This document shows positions 16,383-28,059 of a stretch of DNA of 64,000 nt, piece after piece. The stretch covers positions 186,001 to 250,000 of the forward strand of contig JACPDN010000004.1 of NCBI GenBank assembly GCA_016183985.1, in the 5' to 3' direction. This DNA comes from Pseudomonadota bacterium. GTDB taxonomy: Bacteria > Pseudomonadota > Alphaproteobacteria > Dongiales > Dongiaceae. Both the position numbers and the translations under genes were made by a program. Position 1 is the first letter of the stretch, and each line of letters begins with the position of its first letter. Below the pieces are notes generated by a model that was not told where the DNA came from, ran no database searches, and saw only the letters and a program-made list of their open reading frames with translations.

Positions 16383-17417
16383 ATGCGCCTTTCCACCGTT
16401 ATCGCGATCCTTGTCATCATTGGTGCTGCTGCCGCCGGCTATGTCTTCTGGCAAGAACGCCAAAGCGAAGCAGCGCTCAAAGGATTTGCCGTCGCCAATG
16501 GCCGCATCGAGGTCGAACGCGTCGCTGTGGCCACCAAATATGCCGGCCGCGTCGCCGAGATCCTGGTGGATGAAGGCGATCTGGTGAAGAAGGGCGATGT
16601 TGTTGCCCGCATGGATACGGCCGAGCTGCAGGCCGAGCTTGCCGAGGCCAAGGCCGGCCAGCGCCAGGCCGAACAGGGTATCGATCAGGCCCAGGCAGAA
16701 ATCGGCATCCGCAAGGCGGATCTGGTCCTCGCCGAAATCGAACTGACGCGCGCCTCGACGCTGCAGCAAAAGAATGCCGGACCGGTGGCTGAGGTCGACC
16801 GCCGCCGCGCCCAGCGCGATGTCGCCGTGGCAGCGCTCAAAGGTTCACAGGCGGCGCTGGAGGATTCCAAGGCGGCGGCTTTGGCCGCAGAGGCACGCGT
16901 CGCGCGCTTGCAGACGGTCATTGCCGACATGGAGTTGAAGGCCCCGACTGATGGCCGCATCGAATATCGGCTGGTAAAGGCAGGTGAGGTGCTGGCGGCG
17001 GGCGGACAGGTCGCGACCCTCCTCGATCTTGCCGATGTGCATATGGTGGTGTTTTTCCCGACCGCAGTGGCCGGCCGTGTCGGTATTGGGTCGCAGGCGC
17101 GCATCGTGCTCGACGCCGCACCGGAATTCGTCGTACCGGCCAAGGTCAGCTTCGTCGCGGCGGAAGCGCAGTTCACGCCGAAATTCGTCGAGACGAAGAC
17201 CGAGCGTGACAAACTCACCTATCGCATCAAGGTGGCGATCGATCACGATCTCCTGGTGAAGTACCGCGATTATGTGAAGGCCGGCCTCACCGGCAATGCC
17301 TATCTCCAGGTCGAGGATAGCGCCATCTGGCCGGATTTCCTCACCGTAAACCTGCCGCCGCCGAGCAATGCGGGCGGCGGCACGTCCTCTGTTACTGAGG
17401 GCGGCAGCACGCCGTGA
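16383..17417 (+). CDS. yhiI: HlyD-family membrane-fusion protein (YhiI-like)
   Basis: This 344-residue periplasmic adaptor is anchored by one N-terminal transmembrane helix ('TVIAILVIIGAAAAGYVF'). It shows the split lipoyl/beta-barrel arrangement: 'GRVAEILVDEGDLVKKGDVVARMD', a long Ala/Glu/Arg-rich coiled coil (about residues 80-180), then 'ELKAPTDGRIEYRLVKAGEVLAAGG'. It should link the inner-membrane ABC exporter encoded next to an outer-membrane channel. The following gene starts 4 bases before its stop. No ribosome site is visible because the bases before the ATG are the terminator hairpin and its T-run; no downstream in-frame Met precedes the lipoyl domain. Confidence 0.9.
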   Translation: MRLSTVIAILVIIGAAAAGYVFWQERQSEAALKGFAVANGRIEVERVAVATKYAGRVAEILVDEGDLVKKGDVVARMDTAELQAELAEAKAGQRQAEQGIDQAQAEIGIRKADLVLAEIELTRASTLQQKNAGPVAEVDRRRAQRDVAVAALKGSQAALEDSKAAALAAEARVARLQTVIADMELKAPTDGRIEYRLVKAGEVLAAGGQVATLLDLADVHMVVFFPTAVAGRVGIGSQARIVLDAAPEFVVPAKVSFVAAEAQFTPKFVETKTERDKLTYRIKVAIDHDLLVKYRDYVKAGLTGNAYLQVEDSAIWPDFLTVNLPPPSNAGGGTSSVTEGGSTP

Positions 17418-20164
17418 GCGAGGCTGGCTCCGGGCCGATTTCTCCGGCGGTGCGCCTCAAGGGTGTGCAGCACCGCAACAGCCGGGATTTCGCCCTGGCG
17501 GATATCTCATTCGAGATTGCAGCGGGCAGCACCGCCGCGTTGATCGGCCCTGACGGCGTCGGTAAATCGACGCTGCTGGCACTCATATCCGGTACACGTC
17601 GCATCCAGCGGGGTGAGGTTTCGGTCCTAGGTGGCGACATGGCCGCGCGCCGTCATCGCAACCGGATCGCCGAGCGTATCGCCTATATGCCGCAGGGATT
17701 GGGCAAGAATCTCTATCCGACTCTATCCGTGGCCGAGAATATCGATTTCTTCGCCGGACTCTTCGGTCTGCATGGGGCTGCTGCCAGGCAGCGGCGTGAG
17801 CGGCTGCTGCGTGCAACGGGGCTCGATCCATTTCCCGACCGCCCGGCCGGGAAGCTCTCGGGCGGCATGAAGCAGAAACTGGGCCTCTGCTGTGCGCTGA
17901 TCCATGACCCCGATCTCCTCATTCTCGACGAACCGACAACCGGTGTTGACCCGCTGTCACGCCGGCAGTTCTGGCAGCTGATTGACGAGATCCGCGCTGA
18001 ACGGCCAAGCCTCACCCTCATCGCCGCCACCGCCTACATGGAAGAGGCCGCACGCTTCGGACAGCTCATCGCCATCGACGGCGGCCGGCTTCTTGCCGTT
18101 GGACCTACGCAAGCGGTTGTGGCGGACGCCGGGGCAGCGACACTGGAAGCAGCCTTTGTCAACTTGCGCCGGCGCGCCGGCATGTCGGATGCGGATGCTG
18201 GCGAACGAGCCGAGCTTGTTCTACCGCCGCGGCCCAATCGCGACGGGCCGCCAGTGATCGAAGCGACGGACCTCACCTGCCGCTTCGGCGATTTCACCGC
18301 CGTCGACCGGGTGAGCTTCCGCATCGAGGCGGGCGAGATTTTCGGCTTTCTCGGCTCCAATGGCTGCGGCAAGACGACGACAATGAAGATGCTGACCGGG
18401 CTGTTGCCGGCGACCGAAGGCTCGGCGAGCCTTCTGGGCCAGCCGGTGGCGGCACAGGATCCAATGTCGCGGCTCAATATCGGCTATATGTCGCAAAGCT
18501 TCTCGCTTTACGAGGAGCTGTCGGTCCGCGCCAACCTGACGCTCCATGCTAGGCTCTATCAGGTGCCGAAGGCCGAGTTGGCGGCGCGTATCGATGATGC
18601 CGTGCGTCGCTTCGATCTCAGCGATATCGTCGACCGGCTGCCGCGCCATCTGTCGCTGGGCCAGCGCCAGCGGCTGCAATTGGCGGCGGCCTGTCTGCAT
18701 CGGCCCAAGGTGCTGATCCTCGATGAGCCGACGTCGGGCGTGGATCCCGAGGCTCGAGATGCCTTCTGGCACCAGATCGGCCTGCTTGCGCGCGAGGACG
18801 GCGTCACCATCTTCATCTCGACGCATTTCATGAACGAGGCGGCGCGGTGCGACCGCATTTCCTTCATGCATCGCGGTCGCACGCTGGCCGTCGGTACACC
18901 AGCGGCACTTGCCGCGCAGCATGGCGGCGGCGATCTGGAAAACGCCTTCGTCCATCTCATTGAGGCAGAAGAAGGCGGCGCGACCCAGCCAGCACCAGCG
19001 CAGCAGATGGACAGGCCGGAGGCGGCAATTGCCAGCGCCAATGCCTTTCGCCGCATCGGCGTCTTTGCCCGGCGCGAGGCGCTGGAATTGCGCCGCGATC
19101 CCATTCGCCTTGCTTTTGCGTTGCTGGCGCCGCTCTTTCTCATGATCTGTTTCGGCTTCGGCATGTCTTTCGATGTTGAGCATCTGCGCTATGCCGTTCT
19201 CGACCGGGACCGGTCGCTGGAAAGTCGTACGCTGATGGAAGGATTCGGCGGTTCCGCTTATTTCACCGCCAGGCCGGAGATCCAGGATTTCAACGCTCTC
19301 GACCGGCGCCTGCGTTCGGGCGACGTGCAGGTGGCAATCGAGGTACCGCCCGATTTCGGCCGTGACCTCCTGCAGGGGCGTAAACCCCAGCTCGGCGTCT
19401 TTATCGACGGCAGCTTTCCCTTCCGTGGCGAGACGGCGCGCGGCTATGTGCAGGGTATCGCCTTGAAACAGGCCATGGAGCGGGCGCGGGAGACGATCGG
19501 CAAATTCGACAATCCGACGCCCTATACGCTGGAGCCGCGCTTTCGCTACAATCAGGATTTCAAGAGCGTCGTCGCCATCGTGCCTGGCATCATGATGCTG
19601 CTGCTGGTCCTGATCCCGGCCATGCTCACGGCGCTCGGCGTCGTGCGCGAGAAGGAACTCGGCACCATCGCCAATCTCTATGCCTCGCCGGCTGGTATTG
19701 GTGAATATCTCATCGGCAAGCAGCTTCCTTATATCGGGGTAGGGTGCATCGCCTTTGCGTTGATGACGCTGGTTGCCATTCCGGTCTTCGGCATCTATCC
19801 CAAGGGCAGCACTCCCGCTTTGATCCTGGCGGTCGTGCTCTATCAGGCAGCGACCACGGGTTATGGCCTGCTGATCTCCGCTTTCTGCAGCAGTCAGGTG
19901 GCGGCCCTATTCGCGGCGTCGATCCTCTCGGTGATTCCGGCGGTCAATTTCTCCGGGCTTCTCTATCCGACGGCGACACTTGAAGGTGCCGCGAAGTGGA
20001 TCGGTCTCGGCTTCCCGGCGTCCTGGTATCAGACGGTGAGCCTCGGCGTCTTCACCAAGGGACTGGGCTTTTCCTCCTTCGGCAAGGAATTCGTGGCACT
20101 TGCCATCTTTGGCGTCACGTTCCTTATCCTGGCGCGCCTTTTCGTTTCGAAGCAGGAGCGCTGA
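17414..20164 (+). CDS. rbbA: RbbA-like ABC protein: two ATPase domains fused to an ABC-2 permease
   Basis: This 916-residue protein has ATPase 1 (about 1-260; Walker A 'GPDGVGKST', signature 'LSGGMKQKL', 'LLILDEPTTGVD') and ATPase 2 (about 270-520; 'GSNGCGKTT', 'LSLGQRQRLQLA', 'VLILDEPTSGVD'). A C-terminal ABC-2 membrane domain (about 560-916) has one helix, a large extracytoplasmic loop and a cluster of helices. The order yhiI-rbbA-yhhJ is that of E. coli, where RbbA has been described as ribosome-associated; the membrane half and neighbours argue for an export pump here. It overlaps yhiI by 4 bases. Confidence 0.9.
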   Translation: MSEAGSGPISPAVRLKGVQHRNSRDFALADISFEIAAGSTAALIGPDGVGKSTLLALISGTRRIQRGEVSVLGGDMAARRHRNRIAERIAYMPQGLGKNLYPTLSVAENIDFFAGLFGLHGAAARQRRERLLRATGLDPFPDRPAGKLSGGMKQKLGLCCALIHDPDLLILDEPTTGVDPLSRRQFWQLIDEIRAERPSLTLIAATAYMEEAARFGQLIAIDGGRLLAVGPTQAVVADAGAATLEAAFVNLRRRAGMSDADAGERAELVLPPRPNRDGPPVIEATDLTCRFGDFTAVDRVSFRIEAGEIFGFLGSNGCGKTTTMKMLTGLLPATEGSASLLGQPVAAQDPMSRLNIGYMSQSFSLYEELSVRANLTLHARLYQVPKAELAARIDDAVRRFDLSDIVDRLPRHLSLGQRQRLQLAAACLHRPKVLILDEPTSGVDPEARDAFWHQIGLLAREDGVTIFISTHFMNEAARCDRISFMHRGRTLAVGTPAALAAQHGGGDLENAFVHLIEAEEGGATQPAPAQQMDRPEAAIASANAFRRIGVFARREALELRRDPIRLAFALLAPLFLMICFGFGMSFDVEHLRYAVLDRDRSLESRTLMEGFGGSAYFTARPEIQDFNALDRRLRSGDVQVAIEVPPDFGRDLLQGRKPQLGVFIDGSFPFRGETARGYVQGIALKQAMERARETIGKFDNPTPYTLEPRFRYNQDFKSVVAIVPGIMMLLLVLIPAMLTALGVVREKELGTIANLYASPAGIGEYLIGKQLPYIGVGCIAFALMTLVAIPVFGIYPKGSTPALILAVVLYQAATTGYGLLISAFCSSQVAALFAASILSVIPAVNFSGLLYPTATLEGAAKWIGLGFPASWYQTVSLGVFTKGLGFSSFGKEFVALAIFGVTFLILARLFVSKQER

Positions 20165-20165
20165 G

Positions 20166-21308
20166 ATGGGCAACGCATCGGCCGCGCGCTGGCTTGCCAA
20201 TGTCTATCGCCTGGGCGTCAAGGAGCTGATGTCGCTGGCGCGCGACCCGGTACTCCTGACGTTGATGTTTTTCTGCTTCACCTTCTCGGTCTATTCCGTG
20301 GCACATGGCGTGCGTACCGAAGTGCGCAATGCGGCCATCGCCGTGATCGACGGTGACGGCTCGCAATTGTCCCGTCGCATCATACAATCGCTGCAGGCAC
20401 CTTATTTTCTGCCGCCGCAAATGATCGACCGGCGCCAAGCCGATGCCGGGCTCGACCGTGGCGTCTTCACCTTCGTTCTCGATCTGCCGCCAGGCCTTCA
20501 ATCCGATATCAGCGCCGGTCGCAAGCCGACCATCGCTTTGGCCGTTGATGCCACCGCCATGACCCAGGCGGGCGTCGGCACCACTTATATCGGCAGCATC
20601 GTCGATCGGGAGGTGACGGCCTTCATTGGACAGAACGCAACCAGCAATCTGGTGCCGGTCGAAGTGGTGATCCGCGCCTATTTCAACCCCAATTTCGATT
20701 CCGCCTGGTTCATGTCGGTGATGCAGGTGGTGCAGAACGTCACCATTCTGTCCATCATCCTTGTGGGGGCCGCTGTCATCCGTGAGCGCGAACGCGGTAC
20801 CATCGAGCATCTGCTGGTCATGCCGGTGACAGCCAGCGAGATTGCAGCGGCGAAGATCTGGGCCAATGGCCTTGTCATTCTGGTGTCGGTGGGGCTGTCG
20901 CTGCATTTCGTCGTGCAGCTGCTGCTGGGCGTGCCCATCCTCGGCTCGCTGCCGCTGTTCCTGGCTGCCGCGGCAATCTATCTTTTCGCCACCACGGCAT
21001 TGGGCGTGTTGCTGGCGACCATCGCCAATTCCATGCCGCAATTCGCGATGATGGCGATACCCTGCTTCGTCGTGATGAATCTGCTGTCCGGTGCGACGAC
21101 GCCGGTCGAATCCATGCCGCAATTCTTTCAGGTGGTGATGAAGGCGCTGCCCTCGACCCATTTCGTGGCGTCGGCGCAGGCCGTGCTCTATCGCGGGGCG
21201 GGTGCCGATATCATCTGGCCGCAGATGCTGTTGATGGCGGGGCAGGGTGCCGTGTTCCTCGTCCTCGCCCTCAGCCGCTTTCGACTGATGCTGGCCCGAC
21301 AGGGGTAG
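20166..21308 (+). CDS. yhhJ: ABC-2 type permease (YhhJ-like)
   Basis: This 380-residue inner-membrane protein has the ABC-2 permease layout: one N-terminal helix ('PVLLTLMFFCFTFSVYSVAH'), a periplasmic domain, then five helices including 'MQVVQNVTILSIILVGAAVI' and the conserved 'RERERGTIEHLLVMPVTASEI'. It likely pairs with the permease half of the preceding fusion to form the transmembrane path. The ATG at 20166 lies 2 bases after the rbbA stop and has AGGAG at 20154; the frame is open upstream inside rbbA but that is overlap only. Confidence 0.9.
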   Translation: MGNASAARWLANVYRLGVKELMSLARDPVLLTLMFFCFTFSVYSVAHGVRTEVRNAAIAVIDGDGSQLSRRIIQSLQAPYFLPPQMIDRRQADAGLDRGVFTFVLDLPPGLQSDISAGRKPTIALAVDATAMTQAGVGTTYIGSIVDREVTAFIGQNATSNLVPVEVVIRAYFNPNFDSAWFMSVMQVVQNVTILSIILVGAAVIRERERGTIEHLLVMPVTASEIAAAKIWANGLVILVSVGLSLHFVVQLLLGVPILGSLPLFLAAAAIYLFATTALGVLLATIANSMPQFAMMAIPCFVVMNLLSGATTPVESMPQFFQVVMKALPSTHFVASAQAVLYRGAGADIIWPQMLLMAGQGAVFLVLALSRFRLMLARQG

Positions 21309-21320
21309 CAAGACATGCGA

Positions 21321-21364
21321 CGGCCCGGGACGCGCCTGAAACGCCCCTGAAACGCCCCGGGCCG
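21321..21364 (+). terminator. Possible terminator hairpin after yhhJ
   Basis: A 9-bp stem CGGCCCGGG (21321-21329) / CCCGGGCCG (21356-21364) encloses a 26-base loop containing a repeated CGCC(C)CTGAAA motif, and CTTTT follows at about 21369. The long loop makes it weak. The rest of the gap 21309-21540 holds nothing I can identify. Confidence 0.4.
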
Positions 21365-21540
21365 CGTGCTTTTGGTCGGGCTTTCGTCACCGTCGTCCCA
21401 GGGGTTAGCCTGCGGCGAGAGAGCCGACCAGCGGCTGGGATTCATCATCCCTGCACATGGTCGATATGGGGCGCTACGCGTCAAATGCCTGTGCGCGGGG
21501 TCACAGGTAATCCGCTATTCCGTGAACCGATGGAATGGCG

Positions 21541-23736
<2,196 letters not shown>

Positions 23737-23821
23737 GGGCCCGTTTATAGAACGAAAGGGGAAGGCGGGGTAGAGATATGATCTCCGCCCCGCCTCTTCA
23801 ACCCGCCATCACCTTGTTGGT

Positions 23822-24565
23822 TCAGGCGGCCTTGGCCGCGCCGAAATCAGGGTAGTAGTGTGCCAGCATGCGATCGACATAGGGCCGCAGATTGGCGCAG
23901 GATTCCGCCGCCTTCCTGAGATCGGTCTCGAAGAACGGTGTCATCACGGTTGCCAGCATGCCGCACGCCGCGGCATCGGCACCACAGGGCCGATCGCCCA
24001 GCAGATATGGCTTGTCACCCAGAAGCTGCGAGAAGGAATAGAGCGAGCGGGTACCGAGGAAGAGGATGTCCTCGTCCGAATGCCGGCCGATCCCATGGCC
24101 GCGCAGGCGCTCCTTCACTTCAGCCACCGTGTCATTGCGCAGCTTCTCGCGGATCGCTTCCGGTGCGTCGTCGAAGAAATGCGCCGGGCCTTTGGCGAAA
24201 TTCACCGGATCGAGCCAGCGATATTTTGTCGATGCCCAGCCGAGATGGTCTTCCAGCATGCGTTCGACCGCCCAGGCGAGTGCCCGCTGTTTGAGATCGT
24301 AACCGGCATCGAAATCGACGCCATAAGACCATTCGATATGCTGGCGGATGAAGGTCGAATCCGCGATCACCGCCTCGCCGTCCTTCATATAGGGCAGCTT
24401 GCCCTTGGGCGCCTTCGGGAAGCCGGTGAAATCCTTCTGATAGGGGAGGCCCGCCATCTGCAGCTGGATCTCCGTCTTCATGCAATAGGGGCTCACCTCG
24501 GGCAGGCCGAAAGCGGGGCCGAAAGTATAGAGGATGATGGGCTGGGTGGGTTTCAGGCGGGTCAT
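23822..24565 (-). CDS. Glutathione S-transferase-like protein (Faxc/metaxin type)
   Basis: This 247-residue protein has an N-terminal thioredoxin-like half ('ILYTFGPAFGLPEVSPYCMK', 'KGKLPYMKDGEAVIADSTFI') and an all-helical C-terminal half ('GDKPYLLGDRPCGADAAACG'). The sequence style is that of the GST_N_4/metaxin (failed axon connections-like) branch common in proteobacteria. It may bind glutathione; substrate unknown. The ATG at 24563-24565 is preferred because AGGAA lies upstream and the N-terminus fits the family; longer upstream frames exist. It is divergent from the WYL regulator at 24678, a likely regulatory pair. Confidence 0.85.
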   Translation of the reverse strand: MTRLKPTQPIILYTFGPAFGLPEVSPYCMKTEIQLQMAGLPYQKDFTGFPKAPKGKLPYMKDGEAVIADSTFIRQHIEWSYGVDFDAGYDLKQRALAWAVERMLEDHLGWASTKYRWLDPVNFAKGPAHFFDDAPEAIREKLRNDTVAEVKERLRGHGIGRHSDEDILFLGTRSLYSFSQLLGDKPYLLGDRPCGADAAACGMLATVMTPFFETDLRKAAESCANLRPYVDRMLAHYYPDFGAAKAA

Positions 24566-24677
24566 GGCGGCATTCCTTCCATCGCGGTCTTGGGCCATCG
24601 CAATCTTGGTGGGGAAAGCTTTACTGCCACCCTGCTGCCAGCCTAGTGTCAGCAGTGATAGAACGAAGGGGGAAACC

Positions 24678-25376
24678 ATGCGCCGCGCCGACCGGCTGTT
24701 CCAGATCATCCAGATCCTGCGCCGGCACCGCAAACCACTGACTGCCGATGCGATCGCGGCCGAATTGGAGACCTCGAAGCGCTCGATCTACCGCGATATC
24801 GCGACCCTGATGGCTCAGCGCGTGCCCATCCGGGGCGAGGCGGGGGTGGGTTATGTGCTGGAAGGGGGCTACGACATGCCGCCCTTGATGCTGACCGCCG
24901 ATGAGATCGAGGCGGCGGTGCTGGGGGCGCAGCTGGTCCAGGTGCGCGGCGATGCCGGTCTTGCCCGCGCCGCCCAGGATCTGGTCGCCAAGATCGCAGC
25001 GGCCGTGCCGGAGCGTCTACGGCCCATCGTGCTGGAGCCGGCGAGCCTTGCGACACAGCGCAAGGCGCTCCCCACCGACATCGTCGATGTGACGGCGATC
25101 CGGGCAGCCATCCATAGCGGGCGCAAGCTCAAGATCGATTATCGCGACGAGCAGGCGCGGCCCTCCGAGCGATGCGTCTGGCCCATCACCATCGGCTATC
25201 TCGAGGCTGTGCGGTTGCTGGTTGCCTGGTGCGAATTGCGCACCGATTTCCGCCATTTCCGCACCGACCGCATCCAGAAGGTCGAGGTTCTGGAGGAACG
25301 TTTCCCCGAACGCCCGGCGGTCTTGCGCGCCAAATGGCGCAAGACCATGAACGCCCGGGAGCGGCACGACGATTGA
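24678..25376 (+). CDS. YafY-type HTH/WYL-domain transcriptional regulator
   Basis: This 232-residue regulator has an N-terminal DeoR-like winged helix ('RRADRLFQIIQILRRHRKPL', 'LETSKRSIYRDIATL') and a C-terminal WYL domain ('AIHSGRKLKIDYRDEQ', 'SERCVWPITIGYLEAVRLLV', 'FRTDRIQKVEVLEERF'). WYL domains bind ligands or nucleic acids and often control stress genes. The ATG at 24678 is chosen for the preceding AAGGGGGAAA; the divergent GST-like gene is the obvious candidate target. Confidence 0.9.
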   Translation: MRRADRLFQIIQILRRHRKPLTADAIAAELETSKRSIYRDIATLMAQRVPIRGEAGVGYVLEGGYDMPPLMLTADEIEAAVLGAQLVQVRGDAGLARAAQDLVAKIAAAVPERLRPIVLEPASLATQRKALPTDIVDVTAIRAAIHSGRKLKIDYRDEQARPSERCVWPITIGYLEAVRLLVAWCELRTDFRHFRTDRIQKVEVLEERFPERPAVLRAKWRKTMNARERHDD

Positions 25377-25471
25377 GGGGGCTTGGCCTGCGACGCCCGG
25401 TCGCTTGACTTCTAGTTTCAACACCGACTAAGTGTAATACAGTTATCCTCTGGAAATATGGTCGGACACCC

Positions 25472-27175
25472 GTGCACGCAGCGCATAAGCCCAGTTTCGT
25501 CGAGCTTTTCACGCCTAAGCTGGTGACAGTCTTGCGCGAGGGCTATCGCGCCTTGGAATTTCGGGCCGACATCATCGCCGGCCTCACCGTTGCCATCGTG
25601 GCGCTGCCTCTCTCGATGGCGATCGCCGTCGCCTCCGGCGTCACTCCCGACCGAGGGCTCTATACCGCCATCATCGGCGGCTTCGTTATTTCCGCCATGG
25701 GCGGCAGTCGCTTCCAGATCGGCGGGCCGGCCGGGGCGTTCATCGTGCTGGTGGCGGCCACGGGCGCTGCCCACGGCCTCGATGGGCTGCTGCTCGCGGT
25801 GCTGATGTCGGGGGTCATCCTGCTGGCTGTCGGGCTGCTGCGCCTCGGCACCTTCGTCAAATACATTCCCTATCCGGTCACGGTCGGCTTCACATCCGGC
25901 ATTGCGGTCATCATCTTCGCCAGCCAGGTGAAGGATCTCTTCGGCTTGACGCTTGCCGGTGCCGAACCGGGGCCGATCGTCGAAAAGTCCATCGTGCTCG
26001 CCGATGCCTTCCCCAGCGTCAATGCTGCAGCCTTCGCCCTGGCGTTCGCGACCATCGTCATCATCGTCGCCGTGCGCCGCTATCGTCCGAACTGGCCGGG
26101 CCTCCTCATTGCCGTCACCGCGGCGTCGCTGGGAGCGGCGCTGCTGCATTTGCCGGTCGAGACCATCGGCACGCGCTTCGGCGGCATCCCCAATACCCTG
26201 CCATTGCCCTCGCTGCCGCCGCTCAGCTATGACCGCATCGTCGAGATGCTGCCATCGGCCCTTTCCTTCGCGCTCCTCGGCAGTATCGAAAGCCTGCTGT
26301 CGGCGGTAGTGGCCGATAGCATGACGGGCAGACGCCATCGCTCGAATTGCGAGTTGGTGGCGCAGGGTGTCGCCAACATCGCCTCGGCCCTTTTCGGCGG
26401 CATCTGCGTCACCGGTACCATCGCCCGCACGGCCACGAATGTGCGCGCCGGCGCGCACGGCCCGGTCGCAGGCATGCTGCATTCCGCCTTCCTGCTGGTC
26501 TTCATGTTGGTGGCGGCGCCGCTCGCTTCCTATATTCCCCTGGCGGCGCTGGCCGGCGTGCTGGCGACGGTCTGCTGGAACATGGCGGAGAAGCATGCCT
26601 TTGCCGCCCTCCTCAGGGCGTCCCGCGCCGATGCGCTGGTGCTGATGGCGACCTTCCTCGTCACCATCTTCAGCGATCTCATCAACGGCATCCTGACCGG
26701 CTTCTGCCTATCCGCCCTGCTGATGCTGCATCGCCTGTCGCAGGCAGTCGCGGTCGAAACCCATAGCGGGCCGCCGCTCGTCGCCGACGATATGGCTGAC
26801 GATACCAATGGCGGGCGCCGACCCTATGAAGGCTTCGACCAGGACATCCTGGTCTGCCGTATCTCGGGCGCCTTCTTTTTCGGCGCGGCAGCCAGCGTGG
26901 GTGCTGCCTTCGACCGGATCGGCGTACAGCCCAAGGCAGTGATCGTCGATTTCGCCGCCGTGCCGATCCTTGATTCGACGGCCGCCGCCACCATCGAGGC
27001 CTTCTTGAAGAAGGCTCATAAGCGTGGCGCCCATGTCTTTATCGCTGCTGCTGACACTTCCGTGCGCCGCACGCTGAAATCCTTCGGGGTCAAGCGCCCG
27101 ATGGTCCGCTTCGCGGCGGATCGCGACGCGGCAGTCAAGGCCGCCCACGTCGCGATCGCCGAGGAGAAGGCTTAA
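25472..27175 (+). CDS. SulP-family anion transporter with C-terminal STAS domain
   Basis: This 567-residue inner-membrane SLC26/SulP carrier has a transmembrane core with 'EFRADIIAGLTVAIVALPLSM' and 'SRFQIGGPAGAFIVLV', and a cytosolic STAS domain (about 445-565; 'VIVDFAAVPILDSTAAATIEAF'). The family moves sulfate, bicarbonate or dicarboxylates. No sulfur-assimilation or carbonic anhydrase gene is adjacent, so the substrate is open. The start is the GTG at 25472, the first in-frame start with a full N-terminus; its ribosome site is weak. Confidence 0.9.
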   Translation: MHAAHKPSFVELFTPKLVTVLREGYRALEFRADIIAGLTVAIVALPLSMAIAVASGVTPDRGLYTAIIGGFVISAMGGSRFQIGGPAGAFIVLVAATGAAHGLDGLLLAVLMSGVILLAVGLLRLGTFVKYIPYPVTVGFTSGIAVIIFASQVKDLFGLTLAGAEPGPIVEKSIVLADAFPSVNAAAFALAFATIVIIVAVRRYRPNWPGLLIAVTAASLGAALLHLPVETIGTRFGGIPNTLPLPSLPPLSYDRIVEMLPSALSFALLGSIESLLSAVVADSMTGRRHRSNCELVAQGVANIASALFGGICVTGTIARTATNVRAGAHGPVAGMLHSAFLLVFMLVAAPLASYIPLAALAGVLATVCWNMAEKHAFAALLRASRADALVLMATFLVTIFSDLINGILTGFCLSALLMLHRLSQAVAVETHSGPPLVADDMADDTNGGRRPYEGFDQDILVCRISGAFFFGAAASVGAAFDRIGVQPKAVIVDFAAVPILDSTAAATIEAFLKKAHKRGAHVFIAAADTSVRRTLKSFGVKRPMVRFAADRDAAVKAAHVAIAEEKA

Positions 27176-27186
27176 AACCTCAAGCG

Positions 27187-28059
27187 CTATGGCCGGGGCC
27201 GCACCACCCGGCGATAAAGATGCCAGGTCGCATGGCCGAGGACCGGCATCACGACGATGAGGCCGGCGAAGAACGGAATCGAGCCGGCGACGAGCAGGCC
27301 AGCCACGATGACGCCCCAGGCTGCCATCGGTACGGGATTCACGGCCACTGCGCGGAACGAGGTTCGGATCGCGAGCCCCAATCCCACATCGCGGTCGAGC
27401 AGCAGCGGGAAGGAAACGACGCTGATGGCCATGGCAAGGCAGGCATAGAGGAAGCCGACGCCGCATCCCACCGCGATCAGCGTCCAACCCTGCTGCGTCA
27501 TGAAGACGTCATTGAGGAACGCCGACATGTTGAGCGGCATCTCAGGCCCGATGATGGTCGTATAAAGCGCCCAGGCCGTGCCCATCCACATGACGAAGAC
27601 CGAACAGAGGATGAGGCCCAGCAGCATGATGGAGCCGATGGCGGGCGAGTCCAACACGCCGAAGGCATTGCGCCAGCTCAGCTCTTCGCCAAGTTCGCGC
27701 CGGCGGCTCATTTCGTAGAGACTGAGGCCCGCAAACGGCCCGATCAGGGCAAAACCGGATGCCATCGGGAAGAGCAGCGGCAGCATGTCATAGCCGAAGG
27801 CCATGCGCGCCATGACGATGCCGATGATGGGATAGACGACGACGAGGAAGAAGACATCGGTGCGATAGGCGCCGAAATCGCTCCAGGCGCGCTGGAAGAT
27901 TTCGCGAAAATCGCCGATCTCGATCGCGCGCACATGCGGTGCCGCCGTCACCTCTTCATGGGGTCGGTTGGCCGATTCGCTCAGCGCTTCGATGGCATGT
28001 GCGCCGTGTCGAATCTGGTCCCAGCCCCATTCCAGGGGATTGCGGATAGATTCTGCCAT
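27187..28059 (-). CDS. DUF2189 integral membrane protein
   Basis: This 290-residue protein has six to seven hydrophobic helices and the DUF2189 pattern: 'VRAIEIGDFREIFQRAWSDF', 'GFALIGPFAGLSLYEMSRRRE' and 'LAIRTSFRAVAVNPVPMAAW'. Members have been noted as distantly similar to cytochrome-oxidase subunits, but no metal-ligand pattern is evident here. Function unknown. A GAGGAGG ribosome site precedes the ATG. It converges with the SulP gene (11 bp between stops). Confidence 0.85.
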   Translation of the reverse strand: MAESIRNPLEWGWDQIRHGAHAIEALSESANRPHEEVTAAPHVRAIEIGDFREIFQRAWSDFGAYRTDVFFLVVVYPIIGIVMARMAFGYDMLPLLFPMASGFALIGPFAGLSLYEMSRRRELGEELSWRNAFGVLDSPAIGSIMLLGLILCSVFVMWMGTAWALYTTIIGPEMPLNMSAFLNDVFMTQQGWTLIAVGCGVGFLYACLAMAISVVSFPLLLDRDVGLGLAIRTSFRAVAVNPVPMAAWGVIVAGLLVAGSIPFFAGLIVVMPVLGHATWHLYRRVVRPRP

